Below, piece by piece: positions 27,807 to 36,751 of a stretch of DNA of 64,000 nucleotides. The DNA is from Vibrio sp. BS-M-Sm-2 (GTDB taxonomy: Bacteria > Pseudomonadota > Gammaproteobacteria > Enterobacterales > Vibrionaceae), in assembly GCF_041504345.1 (NCBI RefSeq), contig NZ_CP167894.1:310001-374000 (forward strand), in the 5' to 3' direction. Each line of letters opens with the position of its first letter. The stretch's first letter is position 1. A program made the translations under genes and the position numbers. The notes below the pieces were generated by a model. It did not search any database. It was given only the letters and a program-made list of their open reading frames with translations, and had not been told where the DNA came from.

Positions 27807-29006
27807 ATGTTTGATAAAGGCAGTCCTCAATACAAACGCATCACCCAATCATTAGCGATTGGCTCGTTTATCATTTTCTGTAACCTTTACCTCTTTCAGC
27901 CAATCTTGCCGCACATGGCGGAGCACTTCCAAGTATCTGAAACTCAAATCAACTGGCTGTTTGCTGCAACAACACTTGGGCTTTCCATCAGCTTGGTGCC
28001 TTGGGCAATCGCTTCTGAAACCTTCGGTCGAAAACCCATCATTCTGTTCAGCTTATTTGCTATCCCGCTAATTGGGCTGAGTATGGTGTTCACAACCACC
28101 CTACTGCAACTTGTTATTGCTAGAGCACTCATGGGGATTGCTGTTGCGGCATTCGCTGGTGTGGCGGTTGCCTATATGGTCGAGGAGTTATCACCCAAAG
28201 CATTCGCAGTCGCGATAGGCGGCTATATTGCGGCTAACTCATTAGGTGGTATCTTCGGGCGTGTACTAGGTGGCTTGATTACGGATTATTTCGACTGGCA
28301 TGCAACGGTGTTGTTTTTCGTTGTCGGCTCTTTGCTTGGCGCACTCTATATTACGTATAGTCTGCCTGATCAACAAAACTTCAAACCACAGAAAGGGTTG
28401 TTCTTTCATCATAACCGATCTGTAATGATGCACTTAAAAAACCGCACACTGTGGCTCGCTATGCTGATTGGTGGTGCTAACTTTGCTCTGTTCGTTAACC
28501 TGTATTCAGTAATGGGCTTTAAGCTAGTATCAGCACCTCACTCGGTGCCCGTTGGTTTAGCTTCGCTGATATTCTTATGTTACTTGGCCGGAACGGTAAG
28601 CTCTAAACTCTCCAACAAATGGACACTTCGTTATGATCCGTTAAACGGTATATTGATGGGCGTGTGTGTTAGCTTAATTGGAATGCTGGTTTCTGCGGTC
28701 GATAAAGTCCCGTTCATGTTAGCTGGCTTGTTATTGATTAGTGGCGGCGCGTTCTTTGCCCACACTCTAGCCTACTCTTGGGTGAGTCAAAAAGCGCCGA
28801 GCGCCAAAGCGACAGCAACGGCACTTTACTTAGTCCACTACTACATCGGCGGCAGTTTAGGTGGTTTCTTACTCTTATATTGCTGGCAACTGTTCGGTTG
28901 GAATGGCGTGATTGCAGGCGGCTCGATCTTCTATGTCGCGATATTTGCTTGGGTCAACCAGTTGAAACAGCTACAAGTATCGGCGTCCAAACTCGCACAA
29001 GCATAA
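27807..29006 (+). CDS. MFS transporter (12 helices, YnfM-like)
   Basis: A 399-residue major facilitator with about 12 hydrophobic helices, the loop motif SETFGRKPIILF between helices 2 and 3, and the mid-protein GRVLGGLITDYFDWH. It resembles drug or arabinose-type efflux carriers of the YnfM group, which export small molecules. It is divergent from a LysR regulator that probably controls it. Substrate not known. Confidence 0.85.
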   Translation: MFDKGSPQYKRITQSLAIGSFIIFCNLYLFQPILPHMAEHFQVSETQINWLFAATTLGLSISLVPWAIASETFGRKPIILFSLFAIPLIGLSMVFTTTLLQLVIARALMGIAVAAFAGVAVAYMVEELSPKAFAVAIGGYIAANSLGGIFGRVLGGLITDYFDWHATVLFFVVGSLLGALYITYSLPDQQNFKPQKGLFFHHNRSVMMHLKNRTLWLAMLIGGANFALFVNLYSVMGFKLVSAPHSVPVGLASLIFLCYLAGTVSSKLSNKWTLRYDPLNGILMGVCVSLIGMLVSAVDKVPFMLAGLLLISGGAFFAHTLAYSWVSQKAPSAKATATALYLVHYYIGGSLGGFLLLYCWQLFGWNGVIAGGSIFYVAIFAWVNQLKQLQVSASKLAQA

Positions 29007-29091
29007 CTACGGCTGAGTTTGTAACTCAATTATTGCTTTTGATTAACGTCCGTTCTGATATCCTACGCAAAATTTCATTTCGGAACCTGTT

Positions 29092-29658
29092 ATGTCGAAC
29101 ACTCAAAGCACAGATCTTCAAACCATCCACGACCAAGTAAAACAGTGGTTAGATGATGTCGTTATTGGTATAAACCTGTGTCCATTCGCAGCCAAGCCAC
29201 AACGTAATAAACAGATTAAGATCTTTGTGAGTGAAGCGAATACGGAAGAAGCGTTGTTGGAAGACATCATGACGCATTTCGTAGAGTTAGATAACACGCC
29301 AGTCGCTGAGTTAGAAACAACGCTGGTTGTCGTGCCAAACATGCTGCAAGATTTCTTCGACTACAACATGTTCATTGATTGGATTGAAGCATTGATCAAG
29401 CAAGAAGATTGGGAAGGTGTTTACCAAGTGGCAACCTTCCACCCAGACTATTGCTTTGGTGGCGCGGATCCAGAAGACGATGAAAACCTAACGAACCGTT
29501 CTCCGTATCCGGTTTACCATTTGATTCGTGAAGCTAGCATGGAAAAGGTGTTAAAGCATTACCCTAACCCTGAAGCAATTCCAGATACTAACATCGCTCG
29601 AGTTGAATCTTTAACGCCAGAAGAACGTCGTAAACTGTTCCCTTACCTGTTCAGTTAA
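29092..29658 (+). CDS. DUF1415 family protein
   Basis: A 188-residue protein with the family blocks VIGINLCPFAAKPQRN, FLDYN-like FFDYNMFIDW, and YQVATFHPDYCFGGADPEDDENLTNRSPYP split over two parts, then ESLTPEERRKLFPYL. The conserved Cys, His and Asp suggest a metal site. The family is common in gammaproteobacteria and its function is unknown. No operon partner; the following gene is convergent. Confidence 0.85.
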   Translation: MSNTQSTDLQTIHDQVKQWLDDVVIGINLCPFAAKPQRNKQIKIFVSEANTEEALLEDIMTHFVELDNTPVAELETTLVVVPNMLQDFFDYNMFIDWIEALIKQEDWEGVYQVATFHPDYCFGGADPEDDENLTNRSPYPVYHLIREASMEKVLKHYPNPEAIPDTNIARVESLTPEERRKLFPYLFS

Positions 29659-29674
29659 TCGCTAACATGCTGGC

Positions 29675-30745
29675 TCATATTCCTGAGCGCTCTTGATGAT
29701 ATGGACGAGAAATGAACTGATCTCGTCCATTTTGTTTCGCAATATACAGACATTCATCGGCAACTTTGATTAGCTTATCTAACGCCGACATCCTTTCCCC
29801 TTTGGTATCCCCTGTGCTCAACTCAAAATGACACGCACCGATTGATATAGTGACAGGCTTTCTATCCAGTGTGATTTTCTTCATCTCTTGCAAAAGAATC
29901 ATGAACTTATCTTCAACACAACTTGGTGTTTTATTTGGATACCAAAGAATGAACTCCTCACCACCAAAACGCGCCACAAACTCACCTTCTTGGGTATTAT
30001 TGTTCAGTACGCTTGCCACTTTCTTTAATACAACATCACCCATTTGGTGACCATAAGTATCATTAACCTGTTTAAAGAAATCGATGTCTACAACTGCCAA
30101 GGTTCCCTTCCCTAAAGATCCTTTTAACTGCTCCACTTCTGCGTTCAACGTTTTGAACAAGCAACGTCTATTTGGCAAATGTGTCAGAGGATCATACAGT
30201 GCTTGGTACTCCAATTTCTCATTCAGTTCTTTTAGCTTTCGTTCTTGCTGTCTTCTAACCAGTTCCACTTCGATCCATGAAGCCATTAACCTCATAACGT
30301 CGATATCGAACTCTTTAAACTCACGGTGATAAGGGGCTGGGCTTGAGAAGTTTAAGGTGCCATAAAGCTCATCATTAACGAAGATCGGGATGCCAATGTA
30401 AGACTCTAAACCAAAAGATTGGTAGGCAGGGTGAGTCGCATACTTATCATGTTTACCGCAATGCTCAATGCAGATAGGACCAATCGATTTACAAGTAATT
30501 TCGCAATAGGTAGAACGATAATCGAAGGTATCTCCGCTATTGAGATCAACCTCTTCAGGTGTTACGCAGTGTTCAACCAAATAAGTATTACCATCGACTT
30601 TGGATAAGATTCCAATATCTAGATTGAAGCGTTCAAGCCCCATGATAAGCAGCTGAACGATCTGGCTATCGAAGCCCTTTCGATAATCATTGGTGATTTG
30701 ATACAAGCGTCGTATCACAATTTCACTTTCACTGGCTTGGTTCAT
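29675..30745 (-). CDS. GAF-GGDEF diguanylate cyclase
   Basis: The start is set at the ATG at 30745: an earlier in-frame ATG at 30973 would overlap the divergent pyrophosphohydrolase gene and add 76 residues with no domain. The 356-residue product has a GAF-like sensor (about residues 30-170, YIGIPIFVNDELYGTLNF) and a GGDEF domain (DPLTHLPNRR, DIDFFKQVND, and FGGEEF). No membrane helix is visible, so it is cytosolic. The position before the active site reads EGEF instead of RxxD, so product inhibition is probably lost. It should make cyclic di-GMP in response to a small ligand. Confidence 0.88.
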   Translation of the reverse strand: MNQASESEIVIRRLYQITNDYRKGFDSQIVQLLIMGLERFNLDIGILSKVDGNTYLVEHCVTPEEVDLNSGDTFDYRSTYCEITCKSIGPICIEHCGKHDKYATHPAYQSFGLESYIGIPIFVNDELYGTLNFSSPAPYHREFKEFDIDVMRLMASWIEVELVRRQQERKLKELNEKLEYQALYDPLTHLPNRRCLFKTLNAEVEQLKGSLGKGTLAVVDIDFFKQVNDTYGHQMGDVVLKKVASVLNNNTQEGEFVARFGGEEFILWYPNKTPSCVEDKFMILLQEMKKITLDRKPVTISIGACHFELSTGDTKGERMSALDKLIKVADECLYIAKQNGRDQFISRPYHQERSGI

Positions 30746-30958
30746 AACTGGGATCCCACTGCTGCCGAGTTTAATGACAACATCAATATTTGGTATATTT
30801 AGAAGAGTAAAGGGTAATAAAACATAATAATCAATTGGTTTGTATGCAAAATACCTCATTCGTCCAATGAATAAAAGTCGACTTCTTCGACTTTGCATTA
30901 GCACCCTATTCCCGCCTTTGTTAAAATGCCCCATTAACGAAACAGAATGGATAGGAAT

Positions 30959-31534
30959 ATGAACCTTTCTCAACTAAGCCAAGAAATCTACGATCACCTT
31001 TACCGCGACATTGAAGAGTTCCGCAGCACTTTTGATCTGCCTGTTGCTGCTCCTGAAACAATGGACGAAAAAGGCGATACGCTACACACCTCTCTAGCGA
31101 TCGAAGAACTAACAGAACTTGCAGAAGCTGACTCTAAAATCGAACAAGCGGACGCTATTGTAGACAGCGTTTATGTTTTGATGGGACGTTTGGTTCACCT
31201 TGGTCAAGCTAAGGTAGAAGACAACCTAGCAATCAGCTACCTGATCGACCTACTGTTGAATGTTTCTAAAAACCGCTCAATCGATTTCCTACCTTGCTGG
31301 GATGAAGTGCACTCAAGCAACATGAGCAAAGTGTGCCGTAACGAAACAGAATACGCAGAAACTGAAGCTTTCTATGCTGAGCAGAACATCAAACTGATGG
31401 CGGTTCAAAAAGGCGAGTACATCATCGCGAAGTGCGCGGAAGATTTCGTATCTGAAGGCAAAACCGTTCGCCAAGGTAAAGTACTAAAATCTGTACATTA
31501 CCGTCCTGCGAACCTTGAGCCTCTAACGGCTTAA
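30959..31534 (+). CDS. All-alpha nucleoside triphosphate pyrophosphohydrolase-like protein
   Basis: About 191 residues from the ATG at 30959 (an ATG at 30947 is in frame). The helical core has the MazG/PRA-PH-type acidic pattern: SLAIEELTELAEADS, then EQADAIVDSVYVLMG, i.e. an EExxE-like block followed by ExxD with metal ligands. Such enzymes remove pyrophosphate from NTPs, often house-cleaning. The C-terminal part is longer than the core family. It is divergent from the GAF-GGDEF gene and followed by a terminator. Confidence 0.7.
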   Translation: MNLSQLSQEIYDHLYRDIEEFRSTFDLPVAAPETMDEKGDTLHTSLAIEELTELAEADSKIEQADAIVDSVYVLMGRLVHLGQAKVEDNLAISYLIDLLLNVSKNRSIDFLPCWDEVHSSNMSKVCRNETEYAETEAFYAEQNIKLMAVQKGEYIIAKCAEDFVSEGKTVRQGKVLKSVHYRPANLEPLTA

Positions 31535-31581
31535 GCCAGGTTAAGACTGGTTGTTTAATGCGACCAACGGACTAAAATAGC

Positions 31582-31613
31582 AAACGCCACGTTTAAATAA
31601 CGTGGCGTTTTAT
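31582..31613. terminator. Bidirectional terminator
   Basis: A perfect 10-bp stem AAACGCCACG with its complement around a 9-nt loop, with T and A runs on each side. It separates the pyrophosphohydrolase and the convergent acetyltransferase. Confidence 0.88.
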
Positions 31614-31669
31614 TATCTATTAGGGAACTTTGGCTGTGTTAATTGTAGCCGTGTTTTAGAAGCCGAGCG

Positions 31670-32158
31670 CTATACCAGTCGCGCCATGTGGTAAGCCGCC
31701 ACATATTCGCCATTTCTAAAGGCAAACCCAGCAGACTCCCCTTCAATGACAAAACCAAATTTCTTATACAGGCTGATCGCTCTTTCGTTATCGGTATACA
31801 CCGTTAACTCCATTCGCTTGATGTTAATCCAGTTATCACACAAGTCGATTGCTGTTGCGAGCAGTTGGCTACCGACACCTTTGCCTAATGCATCGTCTTT
31901 AACACCCATACCAAATGAAGCAACATGACGCCTTCTCGGGTTTACACACACTTCCATTCCCAAGTTGCCAACAATCTCATCGTCGATCATCGCGACATAC
32001 GAGTACACGTTGTCGGGGATATTAGAGATTCGTTTTTGCCAGCTTTCAAGAGACGGATTTGGGAGTTGCAGCGTACCGGTATAAGCATTAGTGCATTCGT
32101 AAACTTCTTTGATTCCCTTTGCATCTGACGGTTCAGACCGTCTCACTATAATACTCAT
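31670..32158 (-). CDS. GNAT acetyltransferase, AaaT/YhhY-like
   Basis: The ATG at 32158 has AGGAG five bases before it, so the longer in-frame start is rejected. The 162-residue protein aligns by eye with E. coli AaaT (YhhY) over its whole length: VRRSEPSDAKGI, TLQLPNPSLESWQKR, the acetyl-CoA motif GKGVGSQLL, ELTVYTDNERAISLYKKFGF and FRNGEYVAAYHMARL. AaaT acetylates the amino group of L-amino acids. Substrate assignment is by family. Confidence 0.85.
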   Translation of the reverse strand: MSIIVRRSEPSDAKGIKEVYECTNAYTGTLQLPNPSLESWQKRISNIPDNVYSYVAMIDDEIVGNLGMEVCVNPRRRHVASFGMGVKDDALGKGVGSQLLATAIDLCDNWINIKRMELTVYTDNERAISLYKKFGFVIEGESAGFAFRNGEYVAAYHMARLV

Positions 32159-32438
32159 CGCAACTCCTAATATTTCTTCGCTAAATATGAAACACATCCT
32201 TAATGTGCACCTAGACACACTATCAAATAGTAAATAATTAACAATAGGTTAGATGAAATTGTTTTTATTGGGGCTGATGTGGGGAATGTATGTGGATGAT
32301 CTGAAGAAGTACATTTGAGGAATTAAGGTTAGTTAAACTGGAGGTAATTCGATATGGGCACCTCGGGTGTGCCCACACCGACAAATCTATGGTGTTAGTT
32401 AGCTTTGGTTCATCATGATCTAACTAATTCTGTTCTGG

Positions 32439-32618
32439 TTAATCACGCTCACATTGAACTTGAATGACTTTAAGGTCTGTTGCATTTAACTTCTTAGCTA
32501 ACGCTGCACCTTCTTGGTTACACTCTTCAAGAGTCGTAAATTGGGTATTGATATCCATTTCAGCAGTGCTATCCGCACCACCGATCATTAGGCTTAGAAG
32601 TAGTGTTAGTTCGTACAT
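32439..32618 (-). CDS. Small exported-looking protein, 59 residues
   Basis: An ORF of 59 residues, with AGAGGAA seven bases before the ATG at 32618. The N-terminus is hydrophobic (YELTLLLSLMIGGA), possibly a short signal or membrane segment. The rest is acidic/basic with two cysteines (EECNQEG and VQCERD), which could form one disulfide. No family is recognised. It is a single gene with about 280 nt to the acetyltransferase start and nearly 500 nt of empty sequence upstream. Confidence 0.6.
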   Translation of the reverse strand: MYELTLLLSLMIGGADSTAEMDINTQFTTLEECNQEGAALAKKLNATDLKVIQVQCERD

Positions 32619-32780
32619 AAGTCATTCCTCTTTCGGAGTTTCAAAGCATCCATTCGAATAAGATACAGTGACTAGAACCACTCCTAGTTCACTTGTTTCG
32701 TTTGAGATAATTCTACTCAGACACTTGATTTAAGGCTTACCATTTTACGCCAAGTGACGACAAACTAAGCCTAAAAAATA

Positions 32781-32800
32781 GCACTACATCATTGTAGTGC
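32781..32800 (-). terminator. Candidate minus-strand terminator
   Basis: GCACTACA pairs with TGTAGTGC around a 4-nt loop. The minus strand then reads TATTTTTT. If active it would end transcripts from around 33,000. Confidence 0.5.
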
Positions 32801-33055
32801 CATTTACATTTATATGAGTATTGACTAAGTCCTAACTAGACCGACGCCGTAACAGTTTATGAAAGTTAGTTGGTGTAGAGAACAACTTCACCACCTAGAT
32901 AAATCGCAGATGTGCATGAACTGGAAGGAGGTTTATCTAACTGAAAAACATGAGGTTTACCCAGAAAAGAAATAAAGCAGTTACTGGTTGTTAAAAGGAT
33001 TTTAGGCTTGTTTAATAGATGGGTTTTAACGAATAGAGAATGGATGAAAAGGAGC

Positions 33056-33085
33056 TTCTCGTTAAAATAACGATTTTAACGAGAA
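33056..33085. repeat. Perfect 13-bp inverted repeat
   Basis: TTCTCGTTAAAAT and its exact complement flank AACG. There is no T run on either side. It lies about 30 nt past the stop of the DUF6559-like gene, so it could be a weak terminator or an operator; the related TTTTAACGAA text near 33025 hints at a shared half-site. Confidence 0.6.
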
Positions 33086-33116
33086 CAATACCGGAAGAAA
33101 TAAGTGGTATCAGGCT

Positions 33117-33476
33117 TTAATAGCGGCTATTCATGCCCATACGGTGTGACATGTCATCGTCCATGCGACCGCCCTTCCAGCCTCTGCCACCTAAAAGGTT
33201 TAGAACGTCGCGTGCGTTGTAGCCTTCACCACCAAAGAAATCGTTAGATACATCATTTCTCAACAATTGAATGGTGGATGCCAGCTCAGCATCGAGATTC
33301 TGTGGATCAGCAAACAACGCCAATGCAATTTGTTGTTGGCGGTTGCTCAGCTCTTTAGAACTCGTTTCGACTTGTCCGATAGAGAAGAAGTCACGGCTTC
33401 CGTAGCTCTTTACCATCTTTGCAGATAGCAGCTTAATCACCTTTTTGATTCTTCGTCTTTGGATGTATCTAAACAT
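33117..33476 (-). CDS. DUF6559-like hypothetical protein
   Basis: The ATG at 33476 has AAGGGAT eight bases before it, so the longer frame from 33542 is rejected. The 119-residue product has a basic helical start (FRYIQRRRIKKVIKLLSAKM), a conserved-looking YGSRDFFSIGQV block, LSNRQQQIALALFADP, and a Gly/Met/Asp-rich end. I recall this as the vibrio DUF6559 family. No function is known. It follows btuD by about 90 nt on the same strand and could be cotranscribed. Confidence 0.6.
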   Translation of the reverse strand: MFRYIQRRRIKKVIKLLSAKMVKSYGSRDFFSIGQVETSSKELSNRQQQIALALFADPQNLDAELASTIQLLRNDVSNDFFGGEGYNARDVLNLLGGRGWKGGRMDDDMSHRMGMNSRY

Positions 33477-33568
33477 ATTTGATCCCTTTACTAGCTCGTC
33501 TTTAACCCAATAATCAGCTGAACCAGATGACCTTTTTAGCAAATACTCTTTCTAGCCAAAAGCCCTCT

Positions 33569-34327
33569 CTAACCAAACAGCAGATAGGTTTGATTATCGA
33601 CTGAGATACTTTTGACTTCGGTATTGAACACCGATTCTAGTTGTTCTGGAGTAAGCACTTGATCAGCTGTACCTGATGCTTGAAGTACGCCTTTATCGAG
33701 CAGCAACACCTGGTCGGCGTGTCTTAAGGTGCGATTCAGGTCGTGGTTGGCCATGATCACGGTAATACCCTTCTCCGCCACTCGTTCAATAAGCTTGTAC
33801 AATAAGGCTTCTTGAGCAATATCCAGCGGAGCTGCGGGTTCATCGAGGATCAATAGCTTTGCGTAAGGATTAAGCGTCGGCCAAATTTGCAAGCACATTC
33901 CCGCCAAACGGACGCGTTGCCATTCACCACCAGACAGTGTCTGAATTGAGCGATGAAGTTTGTCTGTGATGTCCAACATCTGGCTTATCTCTTCCAAAGC
34001 TGCGTTGATTTCAGTATCAAGGCCGTGTGATGAACTTGGTAATGAGAGCGCGAGATATTGGAACACTTCTAAGTTGAAAGCAGGTCTTGCACTTTGACAA
34101 AGATAAGCACGATGCAGTGATAAATCTTGTAGAGACAGTTCCGACAAATCCTGCCCGTCGATCTTTATATCGCCTTTGTAACCATCACTAATGCCAGATA
34201 TCGATTCGAGTAAGGTACTTTTACCGCTGCCATTCGGGCCGATAACGTGAGTCACCTGCCCTTGCTTGAGCTCAAATGATAGGGGTAATAAACGAGCGCC
34301 GACGCTCAGGCTCTTAATTTGAATCAT
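33569..34327 (-). CDS. btuD: Vitamin B12 ABC transporter ATPase BtuD
   Basis: A 252-residue ABC ATPase: Walker [10 protein letters not shown], signature [13 protein letters not shown], Walker [10 protein letters not shown], and switch His in MANHDLN. The [12 protein letters not shown] form is the BtuD version. It powers import of vitamin B12 through BtuC. Its start overlaps the end of btuC by 14 nt, so the two are coupled. The binding protein BtuF is not in the window. Confidence 0.92.
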   Translation of the reverse strand: MIQIKSLSVGARLLPLSFELKQGQVTHVIGPNGSGKSTLLESISGISDGYKGDIKIDGQDLSELSLQDLSLHRAYLCQSARPAFNLEVFQYLALSLPSSSHGLDTEINAALEEISQMLDITDKLHRSIQTLSGGEWQRVRLAGMCLQIWPTLNPYAKLLILDEPAAPLDIAQEALLYKLIERVAEKGITVIMANHDLNRTLRHADQVLLLDKGVLQASGTADQVLTPEQLESVFNTEVKSISVDNQTYLLFG

Positions 34328-35309
34328 GATTTTTAATTAACATCCAAATGAAGATAGGTGCACCGATACTTGTAGTCATCACACCCAAAGGCAGTTCTGC
34401 AGAATCGAGTAATGTACGCGCGCAAATATCAGCAAACACCAACAATGCAGCGCCAGCAACGGCAGATAAAGGAAGAAGGTATCGGTTATCGGTACCAATC
34501 GCTAAACGCAATAAGTGTGGCACAACCAAGCCAACAAAGCTGATTACGCCGCCTAATGCCACGGCGCAGCCGACTAAAATAGACACAGCGAAGATTAAGC
34601 GCCAACGCAGTTTAGGCACGTTCACACCCAGTTGCGCAGCATGAGTCTCGCCAATCATCAACTTATCCAACTTGCTACCTTGCAGGCACAGCCAAATAAT
34701 CACGGGAATCATGACTAACGTGAGCGAGTGTTGATACCAAGTGACGCCACCCAAGCTGCCCATCAGCCAGTACATCAATAAACGTAGACTGAGGTCATCA
34801 CTAAAATAGAACGCCCATGTCACCATCGCGCCAGAAAGAATGCCTAACGCTACCCCCACCAGCAGTAATTTAGCCGTGGTGAGTCGCATCGTTTTTACCA
34901 TGCTCACCAGAATCACGGTGAAACAGAGCGAACCTAAAACGGCGGCAATCATGAACAGTTCTGGAGTCGGAGCAAACGGCAAGAAGAACAGTACAATCAC
35001 CATCGCCAAGCTTGCGCCACCAGAAATGCCAAGCACACCCGGCTCTGCCAATACATTGCCTAATAAGACTTGTAAGCTTGCGCCAGATACAGCTAACCCT
35101 GCCCCGATGGCAATAGCCGCCAATAATCGAGGTAAGCGTAAATCAACCAGTAGTTTTTGTTCTAACGTGGACAAGGTGCCCAGAGGGGAAATGAAAAGAT
35201 CGCCAACCATTAGGTAAATCGCACTCAGCGCGACAAGCAGTGCTGCCATCAGATAAATGGCTCGGGTCCATTTGCGCTGTTTTTGGTGAAGAAGTTGTTG
35301 GAAATCCAT
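34314..35309 (-). CDS. btuC: Vitamin B12 ABC transporter permease BtuC
   Basis: The 331-residue FecCD-type permease has about ten membrane helices. Typical signatures: [40 protein letters not shown] and [19 protein letters not shown]. It forms the B12 channel with BtuD, which it overlaps. It lies in the same region as the cob genes, so B12 uptake and nucleotide-loop assembly cluster. No B12-box riboswitch was found upstream. Confidence 0.92.
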   Translation of the reverse strand: MDFQQLLHQKQRKWTRAIYLMAALLVALSAIYLMVGDLFISPLGTLSTLEQKLLVDLRLPRLLAAIAIGAGLAVSGASLQVLLGNVLAEPGVLGISGGASLAMVIVLFFLPFAPTPELFMIAAVLGSLCFTVILVSMVKTMRLTTAKLLLVGVALGILSGAMVTWAFYFSDDLSLRLLMYWLMGSLGGVTWYQHSLTLVMIPVIIWLCLQGSKLDKLMIGETHAAQLGVNVPKLRWRLIFAVSILVGCAVALGGVISFVGLVVPHLLRLAIGTDNRYLLPLSAVAGAALLVFADICARTLLDSAELPLGVMTTSIGAPIFIWMLIKNHDSN

Positions 35310-35444
35310 ATCAAGCTACTTTGAAATTGTTCGCGTAACCTTACCTGTATCCCCAAATAAACTCAAGGCTCACACCGTAATGTGAACCTTGATATTTCAA
35401 CCAGTTGAGAGGCTGTTTTGAACAAACGAAACAACGTCTAAGTA

Positions 35445-36473
35445 TTAATCGTAAACCAACTGACCATGGTCGAATCGAGTTTCAACTTCGCACACCATTA
35501 AGGCAGCTCGTTGACCGATAGCAACGTTTCGATTCGGGAACACGACGGCTTCGTTTTCATTCTTCGCCATTAATGGCTTATCACCATCATGACCGAACAC
35601 TTCACCGTGTTTGAACGCCGTAAAGTTCTCAACGGCATCAGAGAACATGAAATCAAAGTCATCGTGCAAACGAACTATGGTTCGGCTTACGCGATAAGTA
35701 ATGGTTTTCTTTGGTAAATGCTCTGGTTCTATTTCAGCAATCAGATTGCGCATCGCCAAATCGAAAGCAGTAAGCTTATCAAGCTGGTTCTCACCAATTC
35801 TTGCTACCTGCCCTAACTCCATTGTCAGTGCTTGCGCTTCAAAGTTTTCAGCGCTGTACCAGCTGAAGGTGCTGGTTGGCGCATTCGACAACAACACAGC
35901 TTCAACGTGAGCACTGTTGATAAAATCGAACAAGGCCTTGCTACGTACTTCGTGGCGAACCTTAGGGCTCACGGCAAAAGAGTAATGCTTAGATAAACGG
36001 ATTGCACAGTGCAGGTCTAAATGCCAGCGAGTGGCAGGTACCGTTTCTTTGTAAAACTCCGTAACCAAGTACTTTAGATTCTTCGCGATATCCACTTCTC
36101 GATTACTCTCGTGCTGCTTCTCATCAAACAGACGATTCATATTCACATCAAGAAAACGAGTATGCGCGTTGGTCGCTTCAGGGTGTGCGATGATGAACAA
36201 ACATCTTGCTGTCACCACTTGGAAGCCAGTTTCAATATCCTCAATGAGCTTATCAATCAGCTCCATTGGTGAGGTTTCGTCGCCATGAACACCGGTTGAA
36301 AAGATGATGTTCTTGGTTTCGGAATTATACTCCGCGGGAATCACTTCCAATACACCGCGTTGATGAAGCTTAATTTGAACACCGTTACTCAGTACGGTCT
36401 GTCCTGCAACCACTTCTTGCTCAAGATCTAGGCTGTCAAAAAGAAATGATTGGCGAAAGAGGGTCTTCGTCAT
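35445..36473 (-). CDS. astE: Succinylglutamate desuccinylase AstE
   Basis: The 342-residue zinc enzyme hydrolyses N-succinylglutamate to succinate and glutamate, the last step of the arginine succinyltransferase pathway. Motifs of the AstE/AspA family: GVHGDETSP (zinc His and Glu), VNMNRLF, LDLHCAIR (third zinc His), and MELGQVARIG with the catalytic Glu. Full length. It is monocistronic and away from the other ast genes. Confidence 0.93.
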   Translation of the reverse strand: MTKTLFRQSFLFDSLDLEQEVVAGQTVLSNGVQIKLHQRGVLEVIPAEYNSETKNIIFSTGVHGDETSPMELIDKLIEDIETGFQVVTARCLFIIAHPEATNAHTRFLDVNMNRLFDEKQHESNREVDIAKNLKYLVTEFYKETVPATRWHLDLHCAIRLSKHYSFAVSPKVRHEVRSKALFDFINSAHVEAVLLSNAPTSTFSWYSAENFEAQALTMELGQVARIGENQLDKLTAFDLAMRNLIAEIEPEHLPKKTITYRVSRTIVRLHDDFDFMFSDAVENFTAFKHGEVFGHDGDKPLMAKNENEAVVFPNRNVAIGQRAALMVCEVETRFDHGQLVYD

Positions 36474-36751
36474 GCGCTACTCCTTAATTGCACGGCCGTA
36501 TGTTAATAAATTGTACATAGAAATTGTGTTGCTAGGATCGCACTTATCAATAGAAACTCCGTTATCACTCACAAATACTACCCATATATTTTTATATTAC
36601 CTGCTGACTTTACTAACCGACATCTGTTCCAAATAACTTTCTCTATTTAAAGCAACTTTTGGCTGTCTCAGCTTTTCTCAAGTCATGTCAGCAAGATAAG
36701 AGCCACGTAAGCTAACACAGCTCTTACCTGCCATGAACAGATTGAGATCAA

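Larger units (their letters stand above)
32619..33116. other. Intergenic region with two inverted repeats, no gene seen
   Basis: About 500 bp without a convincing gene. It holds a GCACTACA/TGTAGTGC hairpin at 32781-32800, which is followed by TATTTTTT on the minus strand and so could end a short minus-strand transcript, and a perfect long inverted repeat at 33056-33085. The rest is A+T rich and could hold a small RNA; none is recognised. Confidence 0.5.

Noticed and set aside
30746..30973. N-terminal extension of the GAF-GGDEF protein
   Set aside because: It overlaps the divergent pyrophosphohydrolase gene and has no domain; the ATG at 30745 starts just before the GAF region.
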